DNA from: Chrysaora quinquecirrha
Taxonomy: Eukaryota > Cnidaria > Scyphozoa > Semaeostomeae > Pelagiidae
DNA length: 64,000 nucleotides
Reading direction: 5' to 3'
Assembly: GCA_014526335.1 (NCBI GenBank)
Contig: JACTAT010000048.1
Span: 1,996,046 to 2,060,045, forward strand
Shown here: piece by piece, positions 32,544-45,830 of the stretch
Numbering within the stretch: the first letter of the stretch is position 1
Layout of the letters: the number at the start of each line of letters is the position of its first letter
Position numbers and translations under genes: made by a program
The notes under the pieces: generated by a model
Databases searched by the model: none
What the model saw: only the letters and a program-made list of their open reading frames with translations
Told to the model about the DNA's origin: nothing

Positions 32544-35000
32544 GAGATTCTCAAGCTATCAAAAAAGTAACAGCCTCTGCTCAGTATTAGCTTCAAGCTC
32601 CATGGACAACCTTTCTTTTCCTTTAAGGAATACAGTAGCTCCAAAAGCTTTTGTCCCTTCCGTTGTTAAGAAGGCCTTTTCTAATAAGCTCTCCCTAATA
32701 AACCCTCCCTCATTCTTGGTAGTTTCTGAGATTGAAGGATTTAAAACAATCAAGAGAAAAGAGGTTGAATACTCTGATATAAAAAATTTAAAAAAATTGA
32801 AGTTGTTGTGCATCTCAGATATAATGTTGATTTATAAAGGTGGCAATAATAAACTTCTTTACATTTTGTTTAATTACATAAGTACTGAGCAATTATAAAA
32901 GTTCAATAATTATTGTTTTATTTTTAAGCACACTTGATTGCTTTCTGTTGAAGCAGCAAAAATCTTCACAACAGGCAACCTGCATTAGTAGCCCAAGAAA
33001 ATGTACAGATTAAGAGAAAATATGTGAAAACTAAGTTGTCTTGATGATTTTATTTGAGGTATCTTGGGCAACAGTTGGTTTTCTAGATGCATTATGTCGC
33101 TCATTTGAAATATTGGGTGTTTCAGATTCACCGAGTTGTTCAATCCTTGTGCGTTTTCTAGGAGGTGTTAAGTTTTCTCTTGCTAATGAGCTTGCTTTAT
33201 GTCTCGTTTCTGCTTCAAAATTTTTCAAAATACATTTAGAAGAGATTTCTTTGGGAATCTGAACCATTTGTTAATTCCAATTTACATTTTTTTTTAACTT
33301 TGCTTTTGCATTCTGTAAACTTTGCAGTTTTTGCTAACACTTCCTGCATACATAGAATTAAACAATATCATCATAGTGTTGAAGCCACTGACTAGACATC
33401 AGCACATTGCAACCATAAAAACTGGGCAGAAATTTTAGAGTGTCTTCAGTCAAGCAAAACTTTCTTTTGTTGTGACTAACCAAGGTAGAACAACAATTAA
33501 CACATTCTTTGCTCAGCTGATGCAAGAAATCCGAGGATATTGACAAGTTCGGCATTTTGAACAGGTAAGAGAAGACAACTATGGTGTTAGCATCATAGCT
33601 ATAATCGACAAAAAACCAATTCCCCCTATAAACAAGAAGTAAGATACAAGAAACTTACCGTTAGGCATTTTGGAAGGCACTATCGAGGTATTTTTCCGTT
33701 GAATTCCAAAGAAAGAACTAAGTGTTCATCCTTACGCCATCATTACCAGAGCCCAGCTAGATAGGTGACTTTCGTTTCGAACTCTTCCGCTGACCAAATT
33801 TACCGCCATATTCCGCACTGACGATGAGTGTTTGATGCACCTCGTGGCGTAAAGTTTGGAGGAGAAAAGAAATCAAAGCAGAAAAGCATAATAAAGTGTG
33901 TCTAATAACAGTGCGCAATAAGAATTTAATTACTTTCAATTGTATAAAGAACAAAAGTATTGTTAGTTTGATAGTGTAAACAAATGGATACATTCTGGAC
34001 AAAGTTTGAGTTGCAAGTGTTGCCTTCTTATTAAGAGTGTGTTGTAGAAATGAAAATGGCCTGGCCAGTCTGCAATTTCAAAAATCATCAAAGACGTTGT
34101 GAGAAGTATAACAATCACAATTATTAATGTATTTACAGAAACTTTTGAAGAACTCTTAATTGAGTTAAATCTACCAAGAAAACAAACCAATTATGAGATA
34201 TACAATTTCAATTATCAACATCGCAGTCAAACTAAAGCTGAATGAAATTATCCTACAACTTAAATTAGATACTAATTAACAACCGTGACATGATACTTGT
34301 TGATTTTCTTATATTTTTTCAATAATTATGTTTTGATTATATAATGAAATTTTGGAGATATGTTTCCAATGTTCTAAAGTCAGGAAAACGTTTTTTTTTC
34401 ACACGATTTAAAAGTGCGATTCCTATCCACGCAACAAAACTAAAACTGGACGAAATTATTCTACAACTTAAATTAGATGCTTATTAAAAACCGCACCATG
34501 ATACTTGTTGATTTTCTTATATTTTGTCAAAAATCATGTTTTGATTATATAGTTAAATTTTGGAGATATGTTTCCAATGTCCTAGACCAAGAAAGTAAAA
34601 GAAACGAAATTCAACGAAACGAAACTACTCCTCCCTAACCCTCCAAAACGAAACTACACTCCAAAACTACAGAACTAAACTTCCTATCGTTATAACTCAA
34701 GTGCAGCCCAAACTATACATATATAATGTTTGCAAGCAGTATGTATTTAAATAAACTTTAATTATGGTAGATTTTCTTTCGAATTTCATAAACTTTACAT
34801 CTTTCCAGTGTGACGCCCATTCTTTTTGATAAGCATCAAGATTCTTTTAACAACAAATGCTATTGTCATCAGGTCGCGCTATAGTGCGATGGTTTTATGG
34901 ATCTAGCATGCTGGTTTCTCCAACCTCGTTTTCAAGAGTTCTTACAATGCAACACACTTGTCTGAAACCGCTAGCCTCGCTTCCGATTTAACAACCTTTA
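32544..35000. other. unassigned block of unit 3
   Basis: The least damaged version of this block. Open minus frames: 32813-32559 (84 aa) and 33267-33031 (listed separately). The plus frame EELL.ELNL.RKQTNYEIYNF near 34050-34245 is shifted by one A at 34080. Confidence 0.5.
33031..33267 (-). CDS. 78-aa basic ORF with nuclear-localisation-like motif (unit 3)
   Basis: Open only in this unit; others have longer T-runs at the place equivalent to 33224-33231. It contains PPRKRTRIEQL, resembling a nuclear localisation signal, and is rich in Ser/Asn/Lys. It could be a DNA-packaging or core protein, or a chance frame. Not recognised. Confidence 0.35.
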   Translation of the reverse strand: MVQIPKEISSKCILKNFEAETRHKASSLARENLTPPRKRTRIEQLGESETPNISNERHNASRKPTVAQDTSNKIIKTT

Positions 35001-35050
35001 CAATTGGTTTGGCTCTAGAAGTTTCCAGAAGAAGGAAAGTCTCTATAAAA
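35001..35050 (+). promoter_or_regulatory. promoter A, unit 3
   Basis: caattgg, GAA-TTC-GAA array and TATAAAA as in unit 1; ATG at 35085. Confidence 0.65.
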
Positions 35051-35084
35051 GAGATGATAAGAAACGTTAAGTTAATAGATTAAA

Positions 35085-35244
35085 ATGGGTGCTGGTTCAA
35101 GTACAGTGGCTGCTTATTGGATGTTTGGCATAGACCATGGAGCTGAAAAGAAAAGAACGTTTATTAAATGCTATGCGCATAAAAGGAAAGAAAGCAAGTG
35201 TATTTCGAAATATAAGTAGTTTTGGTAAATGGAAATGGAAATAA
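35085..35244 (+). pseudogene. small glycine-2 basic protein ORF, unit 3 (frameshifted)
   Basis: Starts MGAGSS. Two As are missing in the A-runs after GAE relative to the intact copy, and agtggt reads agtagt. Confidence 0.65.
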
Positions 35245-35328
35245 ATGGAAAAGACCTAAGAAAAAAGTAACTAATAAGAGGAAAAGATTTAGTAAAAGAA
35301 AACATTAAGATTATTTGGTTTGACTGTA

Positions 35329-35515
35329 GAAGTTTCCAGAATGTTCTAGAACGTCCCTAAGAATCCTCTTATCTGATTGGCTAGAACTTTCTAGAAGTTT
35401 CCAGAATGTTCCACAAGATTCTAGAAACAAGAAATCCTACAATCTCTCTGGTTACTAATTTGAACATCACGTTCGAATCGTCTATATATATATATAATAT
35501 ATATATATATATAAA
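35329..35515 (+). promoter_or_regulatory. promoter B, unit 3
   Basis: Five-unit HSE at 35329-35351, CCAAT box, six-unit HSE, CGTTCGAATC and a (TA)n tract of about 33 bp. ATG at 35556. Confidence 0.8.
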
Positions 35516-35555
35516 TCAAAGCGTAAAGCGAAATCACTTCAGTTAGAAAATAATC

Positions 35556-36197
35556 ATGAAGAGAAGCAAAGAAGAGAATTCGATTTCCTTGTGATGTTTG
35601 CCAGAAACACTACAGCACAAGAATCAAAATGAGATGCCACATGATGTCTATACATTCAACTCCATCAATTATATTAACTTCTCAAATTATACGTTGTGGA
35701 AAGTATTTGCAACTACCTACATACATCCAAAACAAGAGGGCTGTTATCAATGTACAGAACAAAGACGATGCTTCATCTGGGCAATTCTATCCGCTCTAAA
35801 TCCACCAGCAAAACATCCACAGAGAGTTGCAAAGTATTACCCATACTCAGGTGAACTTAATTGTGAAGGATTGACATATCCAGTAAAAGCAGACAATGAA
35901 AAGATGATTGATACATTTGAAATAAACAACAACATTTCAATCAACATCTATATGGATGAAGATGGTGAAAATTGTACCCGTAAGAACAACTAAAGTTCAT
36001 CGTGAAAAACAGGTGCATTTGCTATTGATAACCAATGAGGATGGTGAGAGTCACTATTGCTGGATAAAGGACTTGAGTCGTCTTTTTGCAGGTCGTTTAG
36101 TTCATAAACATGGTGGAAAGCGTTTTACTGTCCTCTATGTCTAACATCATGTATAACTCAAGACAATTTGGAAAAACATAAAAAGTTATGTAAATAA
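35556..36197 (+). pseudogene. PolB N-terminal fragment B, unit 3
   Basis: As unit 2, with an additional lost T near 36124 that breaks the final finger (the frame ends KRFTVLYV). Confidence 0.78.
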
Positions 36198-36400
36198 AAG
36201 ACACGTTTTTAATTTCCCCGAAACATTCTAGTACGTTTAAATACGAACATTAGAATATCTATAAATTATTTTAAATTTGTAAAAATTTAGATTGTTGTAA
36301 GTTCTATAGAAATTGTTATAATTCAATTATTCAAGATTTACAAGAGTTTAATTACAAAAGACTCCTCCTTAGCATAAGATTCGCAGCGCTAAAAATGATG

Positions 36401-36585
36401 TAATAATCCTACAATCTGATTGGCTAGAACTTTCCAGAAAAAGGGAAAAGTCCCTAATAATCCTACAATCTGATTGGCTAGAACATTCTAGAAGTTTCCC
36501 AAAGTTTCCACAAGATTCTAGAAACGTGAAATCCTACAATCTCTTTGGTTTATAATTGAACGCGACGTTCAATCATCTATATAAA
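36401..36585 (+). promoter_or_regulatory. promoter C, unit 3
   Basis: Same modules; TATATAAA at 36578-36585; ATG at 36614. Confidence 0.75.
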
Positions 36586-36613
36586 TCGAAGCGAAATCAG
36601 TTAGAAATTAATC

Positions 36614-38184
36614 ATGAAGAGCTCACACGAAGAAGAGAGCTCAGCGGCTAATAATAGTAAGCAAAGAATAATCGCCATATGTATGTGGGAAATTGTTTGA
36701 AAGAATGTTAAATCTCGCATCACATAGGCGAACAGCGCATGATATAGCTACACCCATCAACAGCAGAACAAAATAAATTAGTCGGTGAAGGTAACAAAAT
36801 GAACAAGATGGATATGAAAGCATTTAGAATATATACCGAAAAAGAAGATATCAAAGACAGGGCAAGAATCACACAACATACTATTCAAGAAATTAAAGAA
36901 GATTGCCAGGCCACAAGCAGGGATAAAGTATTATATCACTATTGATGTCGAATTTAAAAAGTATGGTGATAAGCCTATGGTTACAGAAGCACCACCCACA
37001 TTCAGAACCACCGTGCATGCGTTGTTAAGGTCAGAGTATGACTATGTTGAAGATCAAGTAGTTGAAGCTATCAACACACTACGAGATAAGGTTGATGAAT
37101 TCTTGGAGAATGGAAGTGGTTGGATATTTGCAAAGTTTACTCAACTGCAAGTGAAGATGTTTGATTATGACGCAATTCGGGGTGGAAAGTATTTGCAACT
37201 ACCTACATACATCAAAAACAAGCGAGCCGTCATCAATGTACAGAACAGAGACGATAAATGCTTCATCTGGGCAATCCTATCTGCTCTACATCCATCAGCA
37301 GAACATCCACAGAGAGTTGCAAAGTATCGTCCATTCTTGGATGAACTTAACTGTGAAGGATTGACATATCCAGTGAATTTAACCGATAAAAAGATTATTA
37401 ATACATTTGAAATAAACAACAACCTTTTAATCAACATCTATATGGATGAAGATGACTCAATTGTACCAGTAAGAATAACTGAAGTTAAACGTAAAAAACA
37501 TGTGCATTTGCTGTTGATATTCAATGACTATGGTGAGAGTCACTATTGCTGAATAAAGGACTTGAGTTGTCTTTTTTGCAGGTCGAGATGGTGAAAAACA
37601 TCACGGAAAACGTTTTATCTGTCCTCTATACTTTTTTGGGGTGTACAACTCAACAAAATTTTTAAAAGTATGAAAAGCTATGTCAGACCCTTCAAGCTGT
37701 TGAATATCCTCGAGATACAGAATTGAAGTTTGAACATTTCAAGCATCAGAGCTGGCTACCATTTATCATCTATGCAGATACTGAATCCATTCTGGAAAGC
37801 TCAAACAGAAGAGCTGCTTATCAAGAACATAAGCTGATCAGTTATTGCATTTATGTCAAATGTATCGATGATAGATGGCAACAACTGTTGGAATGCTATA
37901 ATGGTGAAGACTGCATGGAGGTGTTGATGAATCGGCTAGATGATTTGAATGAGGAAATCCGAGCAGTGTTCAAGAAAACCATGCCGATGATTAGATTAAC
38001 ACCTGAAGAAAGTGCAAGACATGATAGGGCTACACACTGTTATTGCTGCAAGCAGTTATTTGATGATAAGGATAAGAAGAAAGTCAAAGATCATTGTCAA
38101 ATTACTGGGAAATACAGAGGTCCAGCTTGTAAGTATTGCAAATTTAATCATCTATACGATGCAGGATTTATAGTTGATCTATGA
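36614..38184 (+). pseudogene. PolB N-terminal fragment C, unit 3
   Basis: First finger destroyed as in unit 2. One G is missing near 36921 (gcagggataaag). The open frame 36977-37552 reaches the shared TGA, and 37723-38184 holds YADTES and the treble-clef region. Confidence 0.83.
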
Positions 38185-38277
38185 ATCGATTGCAAGTCAT
38201 CAATAACTAGACCCAATAGAGGAACAGCATCCTTAATTATAATGAAATCACAACAAACAGCAAACACTTTTTCATTC

Positions 38278-38391
38278 TCATCTTTTTCTTTTTCGATATA
38301 GCATACAAGCAATCATGCTACATTTCCAACTTGTATCCACTGGAAGTGGATTAACAAAATTTACATGTCTATAATTTAAAGTTACATTCAT
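38278..38391 (-). CDS. 37-aa ORF overlapping the penton stop codon, unit 3
   Basis: ATGA overlap at 38391-38388; same product as in units 1 and 2. Confidence 0.45.
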   Translation of the reverse strand: MNVTLNYRHVNFVNPLPVDTSWKCSMIACMLYRKRKR

Positions 38392-39413
38392 ATTACCGGT
38401 CTAATTCTAACTGTTAGTGATGTTTCTCCTATATATTGCTTTGCAGAATAGAGTGATGTTAATTTTATAGGATTCCCATCATCATCTACCAATCTTATTG
38501 GAATTTTTTGAAACTGCAACCTCTCCAATGGTGTGAAAATTATATTCTTTGGAGCATAATATCTAACATATGTATCGAGATCTGTATCGTAAAATGTTAG
38601 TTTTCTCAAAACTCGCCTTTTCTCAATACCACCAAGATAGTTACTTTCCAATAGGTCACATTCTATATTTATAGATGTATGTTCATTTAGATGAACACCA
38701 TCCTTTATTCTACTCAAACAGTTGATCTTGCCTCCGGTTAACGGATCGCCATCTGCCTTCTTCTTATATACAATCAGATCCATAGCCTGGTGAGGTTGTA
38801 TGCTGTCAGATATTGTATTCAAAGTATGTCAATATTGAACCATTTGGCAAAGTGTGATTCATTTGATCTTCCAAACCGAGTAAATGAGCCAAAGGTCTTG
38901 AAACTTTCATGAGAAGTGCACTGGTAAATTTCAGTGGCTTTCCTTGATATGTTGCATATCCCAATGATTTCAAATCATCTTTCATTTCAAACTGTATCTT
39001 TCCACCAATCAATGATACTGATAACATGTTTTTCAGCTCATAACCAAACTGAGGGAAATTCAATACCCTGTCATTGAAAAGCCTTTTGAATTCATAATAC
39101 ATGAGAGTATTATCGCGTGTTTCAATAACTTCTTTATCAAGATTTTTCATTAAAAAGTCATTTATACCCCAATCAAGCAATTTTCCCTCTTCATCCGTGA
39201 CTGTTACATACTCATTTGCTATTGAAAACCAATATTGATCTTGCAGTGATTTTTCTCCTCTATCCGGCAACGTCATTTGTAACAATGCCATTTCCCACTT
39301 TCTCTTATTGTTTAATTGAAATATATGAGTTAAATCAACTGTGAAATCTACTAATTTTATTCTATCGGTAGCAAATCCGAAGGAAGAACCAAATGGAATT
39401 CTTCATAAATCAT
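38388..39413 (-). pseudogene. penton-like minor capsid gene (unit 3/4 copy)
   Basis: Two open parts: 39291-38806 and 38822-38388. The break is a 4-bp loss (agaagt to aga) near 38810. A lost C near 39379 breaks the N-terminus. The regions that break in other copies are intact here. Confidence 0.72.
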
Positions 39414-39992
39414 TTTGTCTCCAATTGACTTTCAGCTACCCACTCATCAAATTGTGGAGGATAACCTCTCCATCTGATTAAATAGAAGTTTTGCCCTCTT
39501 CTTCTTAGTTTTCAACACTTGCTCGACAACAAATGTTTTTGGAAGATACACACGCTGTAGCTCTTCTTTATAGAAACGATCAACTATCTTTTCACCTTGT
39601 AGATCTTCAATTTCATACATTACAGGATATCTTTCTTTAAAGACTTTACTGATCTTCAATATTTCTTCAGTGTAATTTTGCAAGTAACCTTTCTTAAATA
39701 TTCTCTTCTTCAAACTCAATCTTACATAATCACCAGTTTTGAAAAGCTTTTTATTTTTTCTGGTTTCTTTTTTAAACAGTCTTTTTCGAACAGTGTCAAC
39801 ATTGTCTTGGTTGACTTCAGAAGGTCTCATACCAATAGATCTGTGGTATGTATTATTGTATGAGTTGACAAAATTCTAGAGGTTTTACCCACGCATACTT
39901 GCTAAAAGTATCAATACAGCATAAGAGGAATGTAATGTTGTCATTTTCTTTTTTAAAATGCGCCATATCAACAAAATCACATTCCCATGAAT
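39410..39992 (-). pseudogene. Polinton integrase remnant, unit 4
   Basis: Same core deletion; chromodomain frame broken as in unit 2. Confidence 0.8.
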
Positions 39993-42453
39993 GAGATTCT
40001 CAAGCTATCAAAAAAGTAACAGCCTCTGCTCAGTATTAGCTTCAAGCTCCATGGACAACCTTTCTTTTCCTTTAAGGAATACAGTAGCTCCAAAAGCTTT
40101 TTGTCCCCTTCCGTTGTTAAGAAGGCCTTTTTCTAATAAGCTCTCCCCTAATAAACCCTCCCTCATTTTTGGTAGTTTCTTAGATTGAAGGATTTAAAAC
40201 AATGAAGAGAAAAGAGGTTGAATACTCTGATATAAAAAATTTAAAAAAATTGAAGTTGTTGTGCATCTCAGATATAATGTTGATTTATAAAGGTGGCAAT
40301 AATAAACTTCTTTACATTTTTGTTTAATTACATAAGTACTGAGCAATTATAAAAGTTCAATAATTATTGTTTTATTTTTAAGCACACTTGATTGCTTTCT
40401 GTTGAAGCAGCAAAAATCTTCACAACAGGCAACCTGCATTAGTAGCCCAAGAAAATGTACAGATTAAGAGAAAATATGTGAAAACTAAGTTGTCTTGATG
40501 ATTTTATTTGAGGTATCTTGGGCAACAGTTGGTTTTCTAGATGCATTATGTCCCTCATTTGAAATATTGGGTGTTTCAGATTCACCGAGTTGTTCAATCC
40601 TTGTGCGTTTTCTAGGAGGTGTTCAATTTTCTCTTGCTAATGAGCTTGCTTTATGTCTCGTTTCTGCTTCAAAATTTTTTCAAAAATACATTTAGAAGAG
40701 ATTTCTTTGGGAATCTGAACCATTTGTTAATTCCAATTTACATTTTTTTTTAACTTTGCTTTTGCATTCTGTAAACTTTGCAGTTTTTGCTAACACTTCC
40801 TGCATACATAGAATTAAACAATATCATCATAGTGTTGAAGCCACTGACTAAACATCAGCACATTGCAACCATAAAACTGGGCAGAAATTGAAGAGTGTCT
40901 TCAGTCAAGCAAAACTTTCTTTTGTTGTGACTAACCAAGGTAGAACAACAATTAACACATTCTTTGCTCAGCTGATGCAAGAAATCCGAGGATATTGACA
41001 AGTTCGGCATTTTGAACAGGTAAGAGAAGACAACTATGGTGTTAGCATCATAGCTATAATCGACAAAAAACCAATTCCCCCTATAAACAAGAAGTAAGAT
41101 ACAAGAAACTTACCGTTAGGCATTTTGGAAGGCACTATCGAGGTATTTTTCCGTTGAATTCCAAAGAAAGAACTAAGTGTTCATCCTTACGCCATCATTA
41201 CCAGAGCCCAGCTAGATAGGTGACTTTCGTTTGAACTCTTCCGCTGACCAAATTTACGCTATATTCCGCACTGACGATGAGTGTTTGATGCACCTCGTGG
41301 CGTAAAGTTTGGAGGAGAAAAGAAATCAAAGCAGAAAAGCATAATAAAGTGTATCTAATAACAGTGCAATAAGAATTTAATTACTTTCAATTGTATGAAG
41401 AACAAAAGTATTGTTAGTTTGATAGTGTAAACAAATGGATACATTCTGGACAAAGTTTGAGTTGCAAGTGTTGCCTTCTTATTAAGAGTGTGTTGTAGAA
41501 ATGAAAATGGCCTGGCCAGTCTGCAATTTCAAAAATCATCAAAGACGTTGTGAGAAGTATAACAATCACAATTATTAATGTATTTACAGAAACTTTTGAA
41601 GAACTCTTAACTGATTTAAATCTACCAAGAAAGCAAACCAATTATGAGATATACAATTTCAATTATCAACATTGCAGTCAAACTAAAGCTGAATGAAATT
41701 ATCCTACAACTTAAATTAGATACTAATTAACAACCGTGACATGATACTTGTTGATTTTCTTATATTTTTTCAATAATTATGTTTTGATTATATAGTGAAA
41801 TTTTGGAGATATGTTTCCAATGTTCTAAAGTCAGGAAAACGTTTTTTTTTCACACGATTTAAAAGTGCGATTCCTATCCACGCAACAAAGCTAAAACTGG
41901 ACGAAATTATTCTACAACTTAAATTAGATGCTTATTAAAAACCGCACCATGATACTTGTTGATTTTCTTATATTTTGTCAAAAATCATGTTTTGATTATA
42001 TAGTTAAATTTTGGAGATATGTTTCCAATGTCCTAGACCAAGAAAGTAAAAGAAACGAAATTCAACGAAACGAAACTACTCTCCTAACCCTCCAAAACGA
42101 AACTACACTCCAAAACTACAGAACTAAACTTCCTATCGTTATAACTCAAGTGCAGCCCAAACTATACATATATAATGTTTGCAAGCAGTATGTATTTAAA
42201 TAAACTTTAATTATGGTAGATTTTCTTTCGGAATTTCATAAACTTTACATCTTTCCAGTGTGACGCCCCATTCTTTTTTGATAAGCATCAAGATTCTTTT
42301 AACAACAAATGCTATTGTCATCAGGTCGCGCTATAGTGCGATGGTTTTTATGGATCTAGCATGCTGGTTTCTCCAACCTCGTTTTCAAGAGTTCTTACAA
42401 TGCAACACACTTGTCTGAAACCGCTAGCCTCGTTTCCGATTTAACAACCTTTA
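39993..42453. other. unassigned block of unit 4
   Basis: Same content as in unit 3, with more indels (for example tttacgctatattcc near 41255). Confidence 0.5.
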
Positions 42454-42504
42454 CAATTGGTTTGGCTCTAGAAGTTTCCAGAAGAAGGGAAAGTCTCTAT
42501 AAAA
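42454..42504 (+). promoter_or_regulatory. promoter A, unit 4
   Basis: caattgg, GAA-TTC-GAA array and TATAAAA; ATG at 42539. Confidence 0.65.
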
Positions 42505-42538
42505 GAGATGATAAGAAACGTTAAGTTAATAGATTAAA

Positions 42539-42699
42539 ATGGGTGCTGGTTCAAGTACAGTGGCTGCTTATTGGATGTTTGGCATAGACCATGGAGCTGA
42601 AAAAGAAAAGAACGTTTATTAAATGCTATGCGCATAAAAGGAAAGAAAGCAAGTGTATTTCGAAATATAAGTGGTTTTGGTAAATGGAAATGGAAATAA
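42539..42699 (+). pseudogene. small glycine-2 basic protein ORF, unit 4 (one-base frameshift)
   Basis: Only one A is missing relative to the intact copy in unit 5 (gaaaagaacg for gaaaagaaacg). The rest of the frame is preserved. Confidence 0.68.
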
Positions 42700-42783
42700 A
42701 TGGAAAAGACCTAAGAAAAAAGTAACTAATAAGAGGAAAAGATTTAGTAAAAGAAAACATTAAGATTATTTTGTTTGACTGTA

Positions 42784-42954
42784 GAAGTTTCCAGAATGTT
42801 CTAGAACGTCCCTAAGAATCCTCTTATCTGATTGGCTAGAACTTTCTAGAAGTTTCCAGAATGTTCCACAAGATTCTAGAAACAAGAAATCCTACAATCT
42901 CTCTGGTTAATAATTTGAACATCACGTTCGAATCGTCTATATATATAATATAAA
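42784..42954 (+). promoter_or_regulatory. promoter B, unit 4 (short TA tract)
   Basis: Five-unit HSE at 42784-42806, CCAAT, six-unit HSE and CGTTCGAATC. The (TA)n tract is only about 17 bp, the shortest of the five. ATG at 42995. Confidence 0.8.
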
Positions 42955-42994
42955 TCGAAGCGTAAAGCGAAATCACTTCAGTTAGAAAATAATC

Positions 42995-43638
42995 ATGAAG
43001 AGAAGCAAAGAAGAGAATTCGATTTTCTTGTGATGTTTGCCAGAAACACTACAGCACAAGAATCAAAATGAGATGCCACATGATGTCTATACATTCAACT
43101 CCATCAATTATATTAACTTCTCAAATTATACGTTGTGGAAAGTATTTGCAACTACCTACATACATCCAAAACAAGAGGGCTGTTATCAATGTACAGAACA
43201 AAGACGATGCTTCATCTGGGCAATTCTATCCGCTCTAAATCCACCAGCAAAACATCCACAGAGAGTTGCAAAGTATTACCCATACTCAGGTGAACTTAAT
43301 TGTGAAGGATTGACATATCCAGTAAAAGCAGACAATGAAAAGATGATTGATACATTTGAAATAAACAACAACATTTCAATCAACATCTATATGGATGAAG
43401 ATGGTGAAAATTGTACCCGTAAGAACAACTAAAGTTCATCGTGAAAAACAGGTGCATTTGCTATTGATAACCAATGAGGATGGTGAGAGTCACTATTGCT
43501 GGATAAAGGACTTGAGTCGTCTTTTTTGCAGGTCGTTTAGTTCATAAACATGGTGGAAAGCGTTTTTACTGTCCTCTATGTCTAACATCATGTATAACTC
43601 AAGACAATTTGGAAAAACATAAAAAGTTATGTAAATAA
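42995..43638 (+). pseudogene. PolB N-terminal fragment B, unit 4
   Basis: As unit 2, with one extra T in the cttttttgcagg run near 43525 that shifts the last finger. Confidence 0.78.
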
Positions 43639-43841
43639 AAGACACGTTTTTAATTTCCCCGAAACATTCTAGTACGTTTAAATACAAACATTAGAATATC
43701 TATAAATTATTTTAAATTTGTAAAAATTTAGATTGTTGTAAGTTCTATAGAAATTGTTATAATTCAATTATTCAAGATTTACAAGAGTTTAATTACAAAA
43801 GACTCCTCCTTAGCATAAGATTCGCAGCGCTAAAAATGATG

Positions 43842-44028
43842 TAATAATCCTACAATCTGATTGGCTAGAACTTTCCAGAAAAAGGGAAAAGTCCCTAATA
43901 ATCCTACAATCTGATTGGCTAGAACATTCTAGAAGTTTCCCGAAGTTTCCACAAGATTCTAGAAACGTGAAATCCTACAATCTCTTTGGTTTATAATTGG
44001 AACGCGACGTTCGAATCATCTATATAAA
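43842..44028 (+). promoter_or_regulatory. promoter C, unit 4
   Basis: Complete modules including ACGTTCGAATC; TATATAAA at 44021-44028; ATG at 44057. Confidence 0.78.
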
Positions 44029-44056
44029 TCGAAGCGAAATCAGTTAGAAATTAATC

Positions 44057-45628
44057 ATGAAGAGCTCACACGAAGAAGAGAGCTCAGCGGCTAATAATAG
44101 TAAGCAAAGAATAATCGCTTGCGATGTATGTGGGAAATTGTTTGAAAGAATGTTAAATCTCGCATCACATAGGCGAACAGCGCATGATATAGCTACACCC
44201 ATCAACAGCAGAACAAAATAAATTAGTCGGTGAAGGTAACAAAATGAACAAGATGGATATGAAAGCATTTAGAATATATACCGAAAAAGAAGATATCAAA
44301 GACAGGGCAAGAATCACACAACATACTATTCAAGAAATTAAAGAAGATTGCCAGGCCACAAGCAGGGGATAAAGTATTATATCACTATTGATGTCGAATT
44401 TAAAAAGTATGGTGATAAGCCTATGGTTACAGAAGCACCACCCACATTCAGAACCACCGTGCATGCGTTGTTAAGGTCAGAGTATGACTATGTTGAAGAT
44501 CAAGTAGTTGAAGCTATCAACACACTACGAGATAAGGTTGATGAATTCTTGGAGAATGGAAGTGGTTGGATATTTGCAAAGTTTACTCAACTGCAAGTGA
44601 AGATGTTTGATTATGATGCAATTCGGGGTGGAAAGTATTTGCAACTACCTACATACATCAAAAACAAGCGAACCGTCATCAATGTACAGAACAGAGACGA
44701 TAAATGCTTCATCTGGGCAATCCTATCTGCTCTACATCCATCAGCAGAACATCCACAGAGAGTTGCAAAGTATCGTCCATTCTTGGATGAACTTAACTGT
44801 GAAGGATTGACATATCCAGTGAATTTAACCGATAAAAAGATTATTAATACATTTGAAATAAACAACAACCTTTTAATCAACATCTATATGGATGAAGATG
44901 ACTCAATTGTACCAGTAAGAATAACTGAAGTTAAACGTAAAAAACATGTGCATTTGCTGTTGATATTCAATGACTATGGTGAGAGTCACTATTGCTGAAT
45001 AAAGGACTTCAGTTGTCTTTTTGCAGGTCGAGATGGTGAAAAACATCACGGAAAACGTTTTATCTGTCCTCTATACTTTTTGGGGTGTACAACTGAACAA
45101 AATTTTTAAAAGTATGAAAAGCTATGTCAGACCCTTCAAGCTGTTGAATATCCTCGAGATACAGAATTGAAGTTTGAACATTTCAAGCATCAGAGCTGGC
45201 TACCATTTATCATCTATGCAGATACTGAATCCATTCTGGAAAGCTCAAACAGAAGAGCTGCTTATCAAGAACATAAGCTGATCAGTTATTGCATTTATGT
45301 CAAATGTATCGATGATAGATGGCAACAACTGTTGGAATGCTATAATGGTGAAGACTGCATGGAGGTGTTGATGAATCGGCTAGATGATTTGAATGAGGAA
45401 ATCCGAGCAGTGTTCAAGAAAACCATGCCGATGATTAGATTAACACCTGAAGAAAGTGCAAGACATGATAGGGCTACACACTGTTATTGCTGCAAGCAGT
45501 TATTTGATGATAAGGATAAGAAGAAAGTCAAAGATCATTGTCAAATTACTGGGAAATACAGAGGTCCAGCTTGTAAGCATTGCAAATTTAATCATCTATA
45601 CGATGCAGGATTTATAGTTGATCTATGA
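44057..45628 (+). pseudogene. PolB N-terminal fragment C, unit 4
   Basis: The first finger region is intact (cgcttgcgatgtatgtgg). The frame 44348-44998 is open to the shared TGA, and 45167-45628 holds the exonuclease motif and treble-clef region. Confidence 0.84.
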
Positions 45629-45830
45629 ATCGATTGCAAGTCATCAATAACTAGACCCAATAGAGGAACAGCATCCTTAATTATAATGAAATCACAACAA
45701 ACAGCAAACACTTTTTCATTCTCATCTTTTTCTTTTTCGATATAGCATACAAGCAATCATGCTACATTTCAACTTGTATCCACTGGAAGTGGATTAACAA
45801 AATTTACATGTCTATAATTTAAAGTTACAT

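Larger units (their letters stand above)
31275..38727. repeat. Polinton-derived tandem unit 3 (7,453 bp)
   Basis: Complete unit, same order as unit 1, with the 183-bp internal duplication and no Harbinger element. Confidence 0.92.

Noticed and set aside
33963..34190. Minus-strand hydrophobic open frame resembling a membrane protein
   Set aside because: It has no ATG at its 5' end and is antisense to a more plausible plus-strand frame (FEELLIELNLPRKQTN). The hydrophobicity comes from AT-rich antisense codons.
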